Shown here: piece by piece, positions 12,046 to 24,331 of the stretch
Layout: each line of letters begins with the position of its first letter
How positions within the stretch are numbered: position 1 is the first letter of the stretch
NCBI GenBank assembly: GCA_021234155.1
Contig: JAJEKV010000020.1
Span: forward strand, 20,940,018 to 21,004,017
Direction of reading: 5' to 3'
Source: Isoetes taiwanensis
Lineage: Eukaryota; Streptophyta; Lycopodiopsida; Isoetales; Isoetaceae
DNA: 64,000 nt
Position numbers and translations under genes: made by a program
The notes under the pieces: model-generated
The model's input: the letters and a program-made list of their open reading frames with translations, nothing else
Database searches by the model: none
Told to the model about the DNA's origin: nothing

Positions 12046-15000
12046 CTATAGGCATTCTCTCTATGCTTTGTTAGCATCTTCTTGACAGATAATTGAACAT
12101 CCCATGCAAATCTTTTACATTGAAAGTAACTTTTCTGAAAAATGTATTTGAAAAAATCATGCAAAGCACTTACAAAGAGAAATATCAGAATCAACAATAC
12201 ATTTGATGAATTCATCAAATATAGATGGATGTTTCATAACATTAACAATTTTTATGGTTTATTTTCTTACAATTGCATAACAAAATAAAACAAATCAATG
12301 CATCTTTGAACTACTTAATACCATGGTTTGAATATATGGGAGTTCCTCCCTAAAAAGCCGTCCACTTTTGTTAAATTCTGGTCGTCCTAAAAAAAACTGG
12401 GCAATTTTTCGGCAAGAAACTAAAAATTTTCCAGCAAAATACACTAGAAAATGCACTAATAATTTTTTTTTTTTTTCGATAGCCTCAAATACCAAGCTAT
12501 ATTTTTATAGGTTAGACAAATTGCTATTTTCCAGCCTTGCTTAATACATAAGATTAATTAGAAGAGCATTTCCAGATCACCTTCTTTTTTAACATTCAGA
12601 TAATCTCAAACCAATTCGTGCACAATAAAAAATCCCATTGGAATAAATAACCTCCAATACTAGCTTGGTTTGTTCTCAAAACACAGGATCTTGATCTTAA
12701 GATCCAGCCCGTAATAAGGAACACATGCATACCAAGCGAGCAATTATACTGCAATTATACTGCTCCACATTCCACACAAATAACTCAAATGCCTCTTTAA
12801 CATGTTTATCACAACTATTAACCAAAGAGCAGGTCAAAAACACCCTTGAAAAAAGCATATTCTTGAAAGCAAAAAACCCTCATACCAATTCCAAAATCCA
12901 TGACATATAGAGGCATCGACAAACCCAATGATGTGAGAAAAGGTAAAATGCCATGGCAACATTCCATATTGCTCGATATATTTGGATGAAAAATTAATTC
13001 AACGAAACTAAAATCGCAAGACAAGGTTCCAAACCATTATCCTTACCAAGCATCATATAGCAAAAACACTTTCTTAAACCCCATATCTCTATGATGCAGA
13101 AAACATAAATGCAAGTTACCACATTCTTTAGAGAAAAGGCCATGGGACAACCTACAAAATGTATAGGTAAAACAATCCAAAGGACAAAATTAACCCAAGA
13201 AATAGCAGAGAAACGGGTAGACAAAGTTAACTAATCACACTACAAGGCAGGAGTCTCCAAAAGACAAACTGTAACGAATGTAATGAAAAATAGCAAGCCC
13301 CACCATGAAACAAAAAAATATAGATGTCAACAGAATATAGACCCCTCCAGCTAAACCATCCAAACAGGTGGACGTGGCAGTTAAGGCATGGCTCTTAGCA
13401 AAAGCTTCTAAAACGCCCTTACTGTATTGATGAGCTTTGCAATTTCAAGAGCATGGAACTTCACTTACGCAAGTCCAAACAATATTAAAATATATTGGAG
13501 CTTAACAACAAAACTTCCTAAATATACACCTAGGTGCAGCATAAAGTTGATATCAACGACCAGTTTCTCCTCTGGAAAATAGACTGCCGCATTCATATAT
13601 TCTCTCCTCCCAAAATAGTTGGTCTCCAAAAAGGAACTACAGTGGTCGAGCGCTCCAACAATGTGGCACAATTATCAACTTTAATATGACAAAATTAGCA
13701 TAAATTGGTCTAGTAAATTCAAAGAACTGTAGGAATTTGTTGGATGATGACTTTGTTGGTGACGTAACACTTAAAAATGAAATAAAAGTCAGAAGCGTTA
13801 TATTTGTTTTAGTCCAGATGCCGTTGTCCCAGCACCACCATGGTGTACCTGAAAGAGAAGCCTTAAAGTGGGCAACAAGCATAGAAAAGAATCTTTAGCA
13901 AATAGTTGTACTGGAACTATCACATCAGCACATTACAGAAATAACCAATCATAAGGACAATTTTCTATCAAACACACATTTTTTGGGATGGTCGAGCACC
14001 GAAAGGCAAGAAGAGAATCACATTAAACATCGGACTCACATGTTACTTAAAACATCTGCTAGTTTTCTAATACCTCTTACCATTCTCAAAACCACTGACC
14101 TATGTCTATTATTATACGCTGCTTGGTTTCTTGCAACGATTTCAATATGATATCAAACACTATCTGTGAATCTGGCACATGTTGCATTTAATAGAGAAAT
14201 CACTAAGCTTTAGTGGTGAATTACATGTTTTCGATCCTTAAAATGACAACACAGCTAAAAAATACATGAAAGACAAAAGAAAATCTAACATGACTTCTCT
14301 TAGTAAGTCGAACACTACTTAACAAAGAAAAAGAGTAATCTATGATTTTTAGGACAATAACCTGACTGATGCTTCACCATCTGGCTACACTGCTTGAACT
14401 ACCCTTTCCTCACACTCACTCGTTCCCTACTGTTCACCACAATCTCACTAACATTTCGTGCCACCTTCCTTGGAATAGTTTTCAGACCTTTGACTTTCCA
14501 ATATTATCAGCATTCCATGCCCTGGATGGAGGCAATTCAAATTCATCTAGATTTTCTTTAAGGCCTAAGTAGAACATGTCTAGATTATTCTAGTTCATGG
14601 CTAGTGCACAAGTCATTTCCAGTGTTTGTACACTCCTCAATGAAATGTTGGGATGCCTTTGTTTGAATAACTTCCACCATTTGTTATCTGGCAAACTCAT
14701 GCTTGCGGATCACTCGTCATTACTGGACACCTATCTTCCTTCTTCTTCATAGCATTGAAAGTTGCCCCTATGCACGAGGTTGCCCTTTCCAAAGCCCAAG
14801 CCACAAGGTCCTCTTCTTGCTCGATACTTAGAACACGAGGATGCTTTTTCTGCTTGTAAATGATCTTACCATGCTGCTAATCCTTATTTATTGGCTTACC
14901 TCTTCTAAAATGTCGAGCATTTGCTATTTGGCCCATTGGCACTTTCGATGCCTCATGGCCTGAGTTTTATTTGGTGTATGCCTCATCCTCCTCTTGCTTT

Positions 15001-15950
15001 GACACTTTGCCCTAGCCCTCTTAGTAATTGCAGAGGCACAAATTGGATTGGGGTTTCCATGGATCCTGTTCAAATGTGTGAGTGCCATCGCAATTGCCCT
15101 GTTGCAAACTTTCACAGGGAAGATATTTGTATGGAATTATTAGTTCGGAAAAAATCAAGTTCATTGATTGATTGATTCCATTTAAAAGAATTGTGATTGA
15201 TATGCCCGCCAAACTGATCCCATTTGCATTGAAAGGGATTTAATTCAAGCTTTAGGTGGACTTTTTAGAATGTGATCGGAAGTTCTGTGGTGATCGAAAG
15301 AGGGCTCATTCTAGGTCGTCCACCCCATGCGACATGGCACGCCTGGAAGTCACTTCCTATGCAGTGGCAGGGGGGACGAGTTGCAGGACGGGGTTGGGCC
15401 TGGACGCGGGTGCCATCGAACGACAGGCTGCCTCCTTTGGAGGGCATGCATTGTAACATTTACATATGTAACAAAGTATGGAGAATATTATGACCTTTAT
15501 CTTGTCTCATTTACTCTCTCTTCTTGCTTTTGTCATTGTTTTAATAAGAAATTTATCGTGGCAGCCATTTCTTTAGTTTTAACTTTACGAAGTTGGATAT
15601 AACATAAGTTGCAGGCCTTGTTTAGTAAGGGACTTGTGATAGTTTCAATTGCACAAATGGTGAGCATATTTCCTTTTTTTTTTATAATACTTTGTGATTG
15701 AGAATGTTGCATACGACTGACACTCATGCTTTTAGCTATTAGGATATAATTTTATGCTTCTTATAAACACGATTTAATTATTTAGAGAGAATGTTACAAC
15801 TTTGAGAACTTCGCGCTAAGCCAACTAGGCGAGCTCAAGAATTCTCACCATCATCGTTAGCTCCTTTTGCCATTAATTCTTGTAATTAGATCCCTACACT
15901 AGTAGGGATCATCACTAACTATGGCTTGTTTTTTACTGTCCAGCCATAAT
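12046..15950. other. Gene-poor spacer
   Basis: AT-rich, mostly non-coding. Open frames (for example 13465-13882 minus, 14921-15175 plus, 15265-15602 both strands) are short, overlap one another on opposite strands and show no known domain. I see nothing that can be called a gene. Confidence 0.35.
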
Positions 15951-15959
15951 TTACCGTTT

Positions 15960-17450
15960 TTAAATGTTGATAACTTGGCAAGTCATTGGAATTTGGTCTC
16001 TTCCAACAATTCCTAAACTGCAATGCATAAGAAGTGCTCCTCCTGGCAACCAACTCCCACCTAAAGGCATGCACCTCTTTGTAATGAGTGAGATTTGGGT
16101 CTTGTATGGGGTTTCAGCATAAACCATCCATGTATGGTAGTTGTCATATGGTCTGATGTGCAAGATCATTCCGTTCCTAACATCGTGATATGGTTCAAAT
16201 ACTTCAACTGGGATATGTGGTCGACCCAAAGATGGCCCTAGTAATGAGGGGGTTTGAACGTCTCCAAGCACATGCAGTGGACCAGTAGTCAATAACCTCA
16301 TTCATATATTATGTATTGGACCATGGATTGTCACCAACTGTAGAGTTAACTGCTAGTGCATCATGTATTTGGCAATAGAAGATCTCAATACATCTATATC
16401 TTTCAAGCTTCCATATGGTTGTACGACATTAGATAATCCTCTCAGAATCATAGGAAAACAATTGTCATCTTTCTTCAATATCTTAATGCCTTTTTCTGGG
16501 AGCCACTCTCAATGCCCTGGCCTCATCTTGTAGCACATAAATGGCCAACTATCTTGAGGAGGAGAGGTCCTAAATGACCACATAAATGGTCCTCGTCAAA
16601 GATATACCCTTTCACAAATTCATTCCATTAGGTACATCAGTTACAAGGTATGGCACATGAGCCTTGGTACTCCACTCTTAGAGTTGCATAAGCTTAGGAA
16701 TTGTCAATGCATCTGATTTCCTCAGAAGAGTCGAGTAGTTTCCAAACGAAGCATCTATGTCATCATGGGTATGTCCAACCATCATAACCCTAGCTGCACT
16801 TGGTCGAAGACACCCAATCAAACAAGATGTGACAAGTATGAGTACATATATCTATTCTTGCTTTGACCTGCACAATTATCTAACTGCAAATAAAGCCTCC
16901 TTGGTAACTTCTTTGACTCCACAGTTCCCTTCAGAGAAGCTACAAAATCATTTCTAGTGCCATTTAGTACTTCTATCTTCAAGACATCAAAGTTTAAAAT
17001 GGTTGCACCCCTTGGTTGTATTATGGTATATGGCTCAATGTCTATGTCTTTTTATTTGGTTGGTTTAACTAGTCTAGACACGTGAACATTCTCAACAAGT
17101 ACTAATGATATTTGCCATCTGACCAGGTCGTGCATCTGTGGCATTTCTGCGCAGGCTTGGCAACGCATAAAAATCTTCTCAGGCATGGACGACATGCTCA
17201 TAATCACCCAATTTCATATCACCTACGACATGATTTGAATCTGGGAAAAAGATGACACCAGCTCTATAAGGAATAATGCAGGAATCATGTAACAAAGTGC
17301 ATCTCTTCTCTACAAGCTCTTTTAGAGATTCCTTGTATTAAGGCATTCTCTTAATTAACCAATGTATCCTTTCCTCTGTCCTGCCAATTTATGCATTTTA
17401 TCTGTCTTAAAGAGAGGTGCAAAATGCCTCCATGTTAGCAAGCAAATCCT
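15960..17450 (-). pseudogene. DUF7869-like gene remnant
   Basis: Reading the minus strand from about 17.4 kb down, frames give LYLQLDNCAGQSKNRYMYSY (about 16.85 kb) and then MVGHTHDDIDASFGNYSTLL (about 16.76 kb). This is the paired 'LDN...NK/SKNRY' and 'VGHTHxDID' signature that I associate with DUF7869 proteins, which are widespread, often repeat-like and of unknown biochemical role. Several in-frame stops follow (near 16.68, 16.61 and 16.58 kb). An open stretch at 16301-15960 may be the C-terminal part. It is degenerate and probably repeat-derived. The family call rests on remembered motifs and needs a profile search. Confidence 0.6.
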
Positions 17451-20400
17451 TGATATCCTCCTTCTGTCAAAGAATGAAACCACCCACACCTTTAGCAGGG
17501 GTTACCATCTCTTGTTCAGGATATAGTAACGGGAGTTGCTTGTCAAAGACATTCTGAATCAAAATAACAACCAGACCTTCTGGCACAACCACATTGTGAT
17601 GCTGTCTGAAATTGTGTACTGCAGGAGAAGCAACCTGAGATCCTCCACCCTACATAAAGAAAGTCTCATCAAGATCAATCCATTTGCCTATTTAAAAAAG
17701 CCAAAGGCTATGCGATAGGTACTATAATGCTGAAGACAATCGCAACTGCGACTTTGATCAACACTATACTCACCTTATGCTACTACTACTACATATACTA
17801 CTGTTGTTGTTCTAGCACATTCCATGCATTCCTATAGCTATTACGTGTAATGGTGGCGAATGCGATTTAAATTTTTTAAAGACTAACTCATAGCCAACTA
17901 ACTTACCAAATACTGATCAAAACGATCGCTGCGGCATTTTTTAGCTAATTGAGCGTTGGATTCAATGGTTGCCTGTTGCAGAAACTGAAATACAACTTTT
18001 ACAATCAACATGAAGAGTGAAGGAGCTGAAACAATATTTAGGCACCTTTATTTCTATGAGAAACAATATATGTAATCAAGATAAAGAGTAAACAAACTGA
18101 AAACATTCTTAAACACCCTTTTTTTCCAAGAAAAACAACATTTGCAATCAAGATGAAAAGTGCACGGGTGAAAGTGTTGATAGCAACCAAACTGATTTAT
18201 ATTTAATAGATTTGGGGATAGCAGTTGTTTAGGATTCCTAATTGTTTTTCAGATTCACCTGATGCAGCATTTTCAGATTACCAGTTGGAAGCATTGATTT
18301 CACTAAATTGAACGATAATAAGTTGATTCCCTACACAAATTTGATGCGCCTGGAAAGCCAGTATTAAAGCGCTTCACTTTCTAATAATTATGCTCTTCAT
18401 TCACTTCTATTCTGCCAAAAATTCAAGCAGCATTTGAGTGTCCTCGAACATGCCTTCTACAAATTCAAGGCGCTCATTTGCAAATTCATATTGGGAATGT
18501 CCTTCGTCCTCCACGAGTGCGAATTTTAATTTTGCATTTCAAATTACTTATCCAATCAGGACCGTATGTAGAGTGTCAATCAATAGGCAGAGAGGACTGT
18601 ATAATATTTCATGGGCTTTTTGTGGGTTTAGCTGCAACAACTAAAGGCAGCTGGATGTACCCATCAGGGTACAATTTTTGAAAGAAGGCATCCACATCGT
18701 GTACGATATATTGTCCGGATAATTTGAATTTTATGCGTCCTTAGGCTGCCACAATTAGTGATGCAGGCGACGATCATTAAGACTCCCGATCAGATTTTGT
18801 TTTTGGTGCCACCATTAATGATGTCGGCGGTCATGACCGTGGACTAGAAAGTTTTTTAGCTGACATTTTCCATTCTGACGAAATTAATGACAACAGCCCC
18901 AAATTCCTATATAAGCAGATTTTGGGAATTTGCATGAGAAAATTCGAACGCTTTCGAGGAGTCCAGCGCCTTCAAGTATTTTTCGTGGCCCGCCATATTT
19001 CAGTGTTTCCAGAAATTTTTAGCGCCTGCGCTTTAATGGCACCCAAGGAAGGTGTTAGAGCGAGTATTTTTTTGCACTTTGTTTTAGCTCCTACTTTTTT
19101 TAGCACTTCTTATATTTTATAGCTTAGCTTTTGTGCTCAATAAGAATGCGATCTTACTGACTAAAGCATATCTTAGAATTATCTTGTATTGTTCTCAGAA
19201 GGATCATGGCCGCAATCCTTTTGACCTCTCAGGTTCTATAGGATCTCTTAATTAATTTATTTGCCAAGAACAATATTTACAGAGATCGCCGCTGCTTCCC
19301 TTGGAGCATGTAGACATTTTTTATTTTTATTTATTTATTTTTTTTTTTTTTTGAATTTCACGTCTTTAGAATCACGATCACGATCTTTCTGATAACTCAG
19401 GTTTTCAACCAATAGTTACTATCTTGGTCTGCAGCTTTGGATTTGTTCCGAGGGTCAAACATGGAACCCATGAGGATTACAATTCCATCTTCCAAGAAAT
19501 GGTGCATTGAGATTGCACATGCCATCCAGATATAAAAGGCGATCGTTGTAAAGATCTGTGCTTATTTCTATGGACAAAAAAGTCAACGGAGGACGTCGAG
19601 CAGATTGGGATAGTGGTGTTAATATGGGAAGGGACAAAGCATAATGTGCAAGATGCAATCATATGCAGCGTGGAGATATGCGGCAGCTCCAATTCCTAGA
19701 GTACGTTTTCAAGTGGAGAAACTATGACCCTTCCATGATGATTGCTAGCAAAATGAGTAAGTTAGCCACGGGGAATAATAACCCCATCATTGCCAAAGGT
19801 TATAGCTTGATTTTGCTATCATATGAGTCCTTGGACTATCTGGTATTAAGGGTAACATGGACCTCTTTGTTGGGTTCTCTAATTGCAGAAAAAGACTATC
19901 TAGCAACAAGAAGCCTCCCAGCCATGCTTTAAAGTCTAAGCGAGATGAAAAGATGCCTTCTTAGATGGACACCAACTGGCTGAGAGCGGTGGCCAAGGAA
20001 AGATTAGTGAAACCTACAACCACCTTGGGTAAGGATAAAGATATTATGCCCCCTTCCTTGGGACATTCTTCTGTTGTAGTAAATCCCAATGCATCCCTTG
20101 TCCATTATGCCTCTGCCTATTACTGAAAACAGCATTTCGAAGAAAATCACCACCTTCAGAATAAACCTTAGAAAGCTAGATACTGATGATTGTGATGGAC
20201 CATCCTCTTCCATCACCATTCCATCCGTGACAGGCATTTTGTCCTCCAATGTAGTCATGTGGCCAAACGCAACTCTCGCATGTCGGTGGAATTCAAATTG
20301 AATCTGGAAAAGGAATGCAAAATGGCAGAGCAAATTGCTCGGAAGCTAGAGCAGTTCAAATGTTTTTATCTGCTTGGGGTGAATTGGTTTATGAAGGTCT

Positions 20401-20750
20401 CAATTTTTTATTGTGAACCAGCTCCTGCTAAATTAACATACAGACTACGCTTCAATGACCACGTGCAAAACATTGGTGCTGACTAAAGTCTGACTCCTGC
20501 TGACGTTATTCCATTCGGCCCGATTACAAGGTACTTAATTTTAATCTATTTTTAAAAACACCCATTATAGTCATCTAAAAAACGTTACTTCAAAATTTAA
20601 AAAATAAGGTCACATGGGCGATGCCAGAGGATCTTGTAAAAAAAGTTCTATACAATATCTGGCAACCACAGTATATTTGTTGCACATTGAGCACCAGACA
20701 ACGGACACAATGGTATAAGGAAGTGGAACCTTATTGATCATAAGGTTCCC
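17451..20750. other. Gene-poor spacer
   Basis: No recognisable gene. Open frames at 18438-18681, 19663-19932 and 20259-20486 (plus) lack known domains and introns. 19320-19352 is a T-rich tract. Old unidentified gene debris is possible. Confidence 0.3.
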
Positions 20751-21207
20751 TTAGTGTGCTAGGCTTATAATCAGTCACTGCATGTGAACCAGGTATAGGT
20801 CTGACACCCCTTGGATCGCAGGCACCGCACCGAAAGGACGCTCTGGGCTCGGTAGTTATGGGTGAGCTCGTTCTGTGCATTTTGAGGGGTTAAAGTCAGG
20901 TACAGATGTGCGTAGCACGATCCTCTAGCCACCCATGGAAACATTGTGCTCCGGGAAGGGACTTGTCCCTTTCCTGCCTAATCAGACTAGGGAGATGCAA
21001 CCTAGAGTAGCCTCATAGGGTGATTCCATGAGATTACGTCTCTGAAAGGCTACAATCACGCCATAGCATGTTTCATCCTATTCTGCAAAGTGTGCACATG
21101 AGGGGCGGATGGAGTGGACCACCCTAGCCATTGTTCTATGCCAGCCAACGCCATTGTCATGATTCCGTCTGTTGTAATTTGGAGACCCTAGCCTCAGTCA
21201 ACCCCCT
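20751..21207. other. GC-richer left flank of the 10.8-kb block
   Basis: Base composition changes from AT-rich to about balanced just before the inverted repeat at 21208. No ORF, tRNA or LTR ends could be recognised. It could be the outer part of the same element. Confidence 0.3.
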
Positions 21208-21239
21208 CATTAGGGCGGATTTGGGGTCTCAAAATGGCC
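21208..21239 (+). repeat. Left terminal inverted repeat
   Basis: 32 bp (CATTAGGGCGGATTTGGGGT..., ending in AAAATGGCC), identical to the reverse complement of 31939-31970. Similarity falls off inward and outward. Confidence 0.9.
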
Positions 21240-21893
21240 CATATCTTGGGTTAAAGATTTCTACGTCAGATTCGCCAGGACCAATCAGGTTTGCACCTTT
21301 TTTACGAAAGTCAGTATTACTTGGCAGGTAGAAGGATGAGCAGACTTACTTGGTATCCACATGGCGTATTTTCATAGGGGATGCCTGCGCTTTTATTGCA
21401 ACCATTTTAATGGCCCGTATTTTTCGGGAGTCGCTTCGCCGCCCAAAATAATGGTGACTTTGACCGCCTACTGTCAGTGTCACCAACTCCCTTGTCAAAT
21501 TTTGGCGCCAAACTTCATCTTGTCACTCCGAGCTCTCGTCCATCCTCTCGCCTTCACTCCTCATCGCAATCCATATCTCCTGTAAATTTACGTGTTCTTG
21601 CCCCATTTACGGAACTCCCAAGGTGAAGAAGTGGGGGTTTTGTCTCAATAGGTTAGGTGGGTGAGTATCTTTGCCATCAACGAGGGGCGAGCATAGAGTT
21701 AAGCGACAAAGGCGATCGGACATCGGACACATTGGATAGGTAGGATAAAAGAGTTCAAGTTGAATTCTAGCGGTAGGAAAGTGGAAAGTATAACAATACG
21801 ACATGCATATACCCCTTCCGATATGGCCAAAGAGCTAATCTCCACCAAAAGCAGTTTCCCAAAATTGCCCATAAATGGTAACCACCTTAATCG

Positions 21894-21960
21894 GATCACA
21901 CGACGCGAAGCTATCGTCGACTACTTAAGCTGCGTAGAGATAGTTTGGCGTCGTGTGATC
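21894..21960. repeat. 67-bp dyad module 1
   Basis: The outer arms GATCACACGACGCGAAG and GCGTCGTGTGATC are inverted repeats. The spacer is not shared with the other modules and contains its own CTATC/GATAG pairing. It lies 66 bp past the stop of the minus-strand ORF 22410-22027. Confidence 0.85.
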
Positions 21961-22026
21961 TCCTTATCTTTCATTTCTTTTCGTTGACGCGTATTTACAA
22001 ACAAATTTATTGTGCGGGGTTTATGT

Positions 22027-22410
22027 TTATCGGGACGTCGTGGATGTCATTAGGCCGAAAGTATTAGTAGTGTACTTGTCGTGTATCACATAGACATCGG
22101 AATTGTCCTTTTCCAAGGTATGGATGTCGTGACCTTGCGGGGTATAGGCATCTGGTTTTACGAACATGATTATAACGTAAAGGTCAGGAAACCGAGCTTT
22201 AGGCCCGGCTGAATTGCCCCCTTTAAGTGAACTTTGTAAGCCACAGACTAATAAGAACAATGTAATTGCAATGAAGAAATGCATGGCTGACGAAGTGCAA
22301 GCGGGAATGTCTGAAAATGGAGGCGTGAGGATGAGTTTCAAAATCTTCACACCGTTTGAGGTATTTGCTAACATATTCCAGATGGCGCGGGGAAGTTGAA
22401 AAGCTCTCAA
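22027..22410 (-). CDS. Hypothetical protein with a membrane segment
   Basis: A 127-residue ORF with no recognised family. It has one hydrophobic segment (FFIAITLFLLVCGL) near residues 45-58 and a polar C-terminal half (QGHDIHTLEKDNSDVYVI). Support comes mainly from context: its 3' end is followed at 66 bp by a dyad module, as for the plus-strand genes of the block. A plus-strand frame at 22214-22399 overlaps it and cannot be ruled out. Confidence 0.35.
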   Translation of the reverse strand: MRAFQLPRAIWNMLANTSNGVKILKLILTPPFSDIPACTSSAMHFFIAITLFLLVCGLQSSLKGGNSAGPKARFPDLYVIIMFVKPDAYTPQGHDIHTLEKDNSDVYVIHDKYTTNTFGLMTSTTSR

Positions 22411-22612
22411 GACATATATGCTTTCTCCCCCGCCGATTTTGTGGATGGCTTATTTTTGGTTCTCGATTTTGGGATGTTCGATTCCACGAATCATCCGGTC
22501 AACTAACCGAAGGTCCGCGTAGTTAAGTCCTCCTTTAAGTTCGAGATACTTTCTTCCAAAACAATATTTATCGTTAATTGTCAACTAGAACGAAGGAAAA
22601 AAGAAAAAAGAG

Positions 22613-22876
22613 GTTGCACAACTTTTTGGGAGCCGTTTGAGGACCATAACGCAGAACTCCGTGCGGTGGATATTCGAGTATGGCGAGGGAGGAAGTCATT
22701 TATACACCACCATGGAAAGTTTAATGGCCATTATCGAGCTAAGAGTGCTAATGGAGACAGAGGAGATTGCTAACGACTTCCATTATTTCATTGATGGCAT
22801 TAGGGTTGGTTACATGCAAGAGGGAAATGTAAAGTTTAGTGAGTTCGCGATCAACAAGAAATTGTTTATCGCCTAG
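22613..22876 (+). CDS. Short hypothetical ORF, possibly a 3' exon
   Basis: The open frame encodes about 87 residues (EVAQLFGSR...MESLMAIIELRVLMETEEIA...FSEFAINKKLFIA) and ends at TAG 22874. No ATG precedes it in frame after an upstream TAG; the first ATG is internal, at the MESLMA stretch. It may be the 3' exon or remnant of a gene that started upstream. No family is recognised and no dyad module follows it. Confidence 0.35.
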   Translation, partial: VAQLFGSRLRTITQNSVRWIFEYGEGGSHLYTTMESLMAIIELRVLMETEEIANDFHYFIDGIRVGYMQEGNVKFSEFAINKKLFIA

Positions 22877-23060
22877 CGCTTTGAATCTCGGTTTTTTATT
22901 TGTGTTTTTGTCCGATGTTTTTTAGGGTTCCGTATTTTGTCCGATATTTTTTAGGGTTCGTACAATTATTTAAAAAAAGTTACCATCATATTTTACTTTA
23001 ACTTACATTTTTTACTATTTATCTCTTTGCCGCTTGTCTATTTTTTGTCAAGATTCGTAG

Positions 23061-23067
23061 TATAAAG
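23061..23067 (+). promoter_or_regulatory. TATA-like box before the H3 gene
   Basis: TATAAAG lies only 27 bp before the MARTKQTAR start codon, much closer than in the neighbouring genes (93-97 bp). Either the 5' UTR is almost absent or this is not the true promoter. Confidence 0.35.
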
Positions 23068-23087
23068 CGCCATCCATTTGAGAAGCC

Positions 23088-23960
23088 ATGGCAAGAACTA
23101 AGCAAACCGCAAGGATCCATCCGTGGTGTAAGGCCGGTGATTACATTAGTCCGCCTCCTTCATCTGAACCTGAAGTCTCTGATAGAGATTCTCCTCCTCC
23201 GACCATGCCTAACAGAAGACCCGGAAAAGAAATCCGCATGACAGACGGCGGGAGAAGCAGCTCCGGAGTAAGTAGGAAGATGCACTCCAGTTCGGAGACG
23301 GAAGATGAAAATATGAGAGACCGGCGAGCAGAATATGACGCCGGATTAATTATTGGGCAGCCGCCTCTTCTTGCTCTTACTGCTCCTCCTGCTCCTCCCG
23401 TGGAGGCGCGATGACCTTCAAATCAAAGGAGGAGGCCCAACGCCAGAAAGGGGAAGGCGACCAGAAATGTGAGGAGACGGCCGGAAGAGTCGGCCGAGCA
23501 ACAGCCTGCAAATGCTGGGGTGAGGAGACGGCCGGAAGAGTCGGCCGAGCAACAACCTCCAAATGCTGGGGTGGGTGAGGGTAGTGGCCGGAAGCGGAAG
23601 ACGAAGCCTGGCATTAAAGCGCTTCGCGAGATTAAGAAGTATCAGAAGAGCACTGAGATGGTCATTCCGCGTCTCCCATTTGCCAGGCTCGTGAAAGAGA
23701 TTCTGCAAGAGTGTGGTGCGATACATCATACCAGTTACAGAATTCAAGCAACTGCCTTAAATGCTCTTCAAATGGCTTCGGAAGCAGTTGGTGTCGGTCT
23801 GTTCGAGGACTCGCAGCTTGCAGCAATACATGCCAAGCGGGTGACTGTCATGCCCAAGGACATGCGCCTCGTCTTACGCATAAGGGATCCCGAGTACTAT
23901 GGTCAAAATTTTATGGCTGAATACAACAAGAAGAAAGACCCCCCAGAAAAAAGGCCGTGA
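23088..23960 (+). pseudogene. Long-tailed histone H3 variant with one in-frame TGA
   Basis: The frame starts with the canonical H3 tail MARTKQTAR, departs at once from it (no K9-S10 motif), and continues in the same frame through one TGA at 23412-23414 to a full H3 fold ending at 23958-23960 (290 residues if read through). The tail of about 170 residues has two 17-residue repeats ([12 protein letters not shown]...) from a 51-bp tandem repeat at 23469-23571. The fold shows [37 protein letters not shown]. Loop 1 is four residues longer than in canonical H3, a trait of centromeric CENP-A types. There is also a C-terminal extension of about 25 residues (DPEYYGQNF...). H3 pairs with H4 in nucleosomes. 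The TGA could be a CGA-to-TGA decay. Splicing out or read-through are alternatives. Confidence 0.75.
23469..23571 (+). repeat. 51-bp tandem repeat in the H3 tail
   Basis: Two near-identical 51-bp units (starting GTGAGGAGACGGCCGGAAGA at 23469 and 23520) encode two basic/acidic 17-residue repeats in frame. The frame-keeping unit length suggests expansion while the gene was coding. Confidence 0.9.
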
Positions 23961-24097
23961 AGTGCCTTTGTGTTTTTTTCATATGTATAATATTCTTTAA
24001 TGTAATGGCTTTATAAGCTTAATCTCTTAGTCCATTTCTTTCTTAGAAGCCTAGGTTCGCACTTTGTATTTTTTTTTTTTTTAATGTTATACGTGAG

Positions 24098-24164
24098 GAT
24101 CACACGACGCGCAGCAAGCATTGTGCTTTTTTGTTGCACATAGTAGTTTTCGCGTCGTGTGATC
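24098..24164. repeat. 67-bp dyad module 2
   Basis: Arms GATCACACGACGCGCAG and CGCGTCGTGTGATC. The spacer has a nested TTGTGC...GCACA pairing. It lies 137 bp after the H3 stop. Confidence 0.9.
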
Positions 24165-24165
24165 C

Positions 24166-24203
24166 AACCCTAACCCTAACCCTAACCCTAACCCTAACCC
24201 TAA
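24166..24203 (+). repeat. Six AACCCT units (TTAGGG-type telomere-like tract)
   Basis: Six perfect AACCCT hexamers directly abut dyad module 2. The unit is TTAGGG on the other strand, not the TTTAGGG heptamer usual in land plants. Confidence 0.95.
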
Positions 24204-24331
24204 AATGTACGGACAAATCTCCCCACAACGGCTGTGTCCCCTTTCATAATCGACAACGGCTACTTGAGTTCGTATGATGGCCTTTTTACCGCTCCTAAAC
24301 ATCTTCTTGCTTTTTAAATGCCCGCTTTGCC

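Noticed and set aside
20751-21207. tRNA or rRNA fragment in the GC-richer flank
   Set aside because: No cloverleaf with A and B boxes or recognisable rRNA core could be found by eye.
21760-21987. Plus-strand ORF before module 1
   Set aside because: It runs straight through the dyad module and has only a TTG start, so it is likely a chance frame.
23377-23747. Minus-strand ORFs over the H3 gene
   Set aside because: They are shadows of the H3 coding sequence and its 51-bp repeat.
24098-24164. Animal-type histone mRNA stem-loop after the H3 gene
   Set aside because: That element is a 6-bp stem with a 4-base loop. These have 16-bp arms and a 35-bp spacer, and they also follow non-histone genes.
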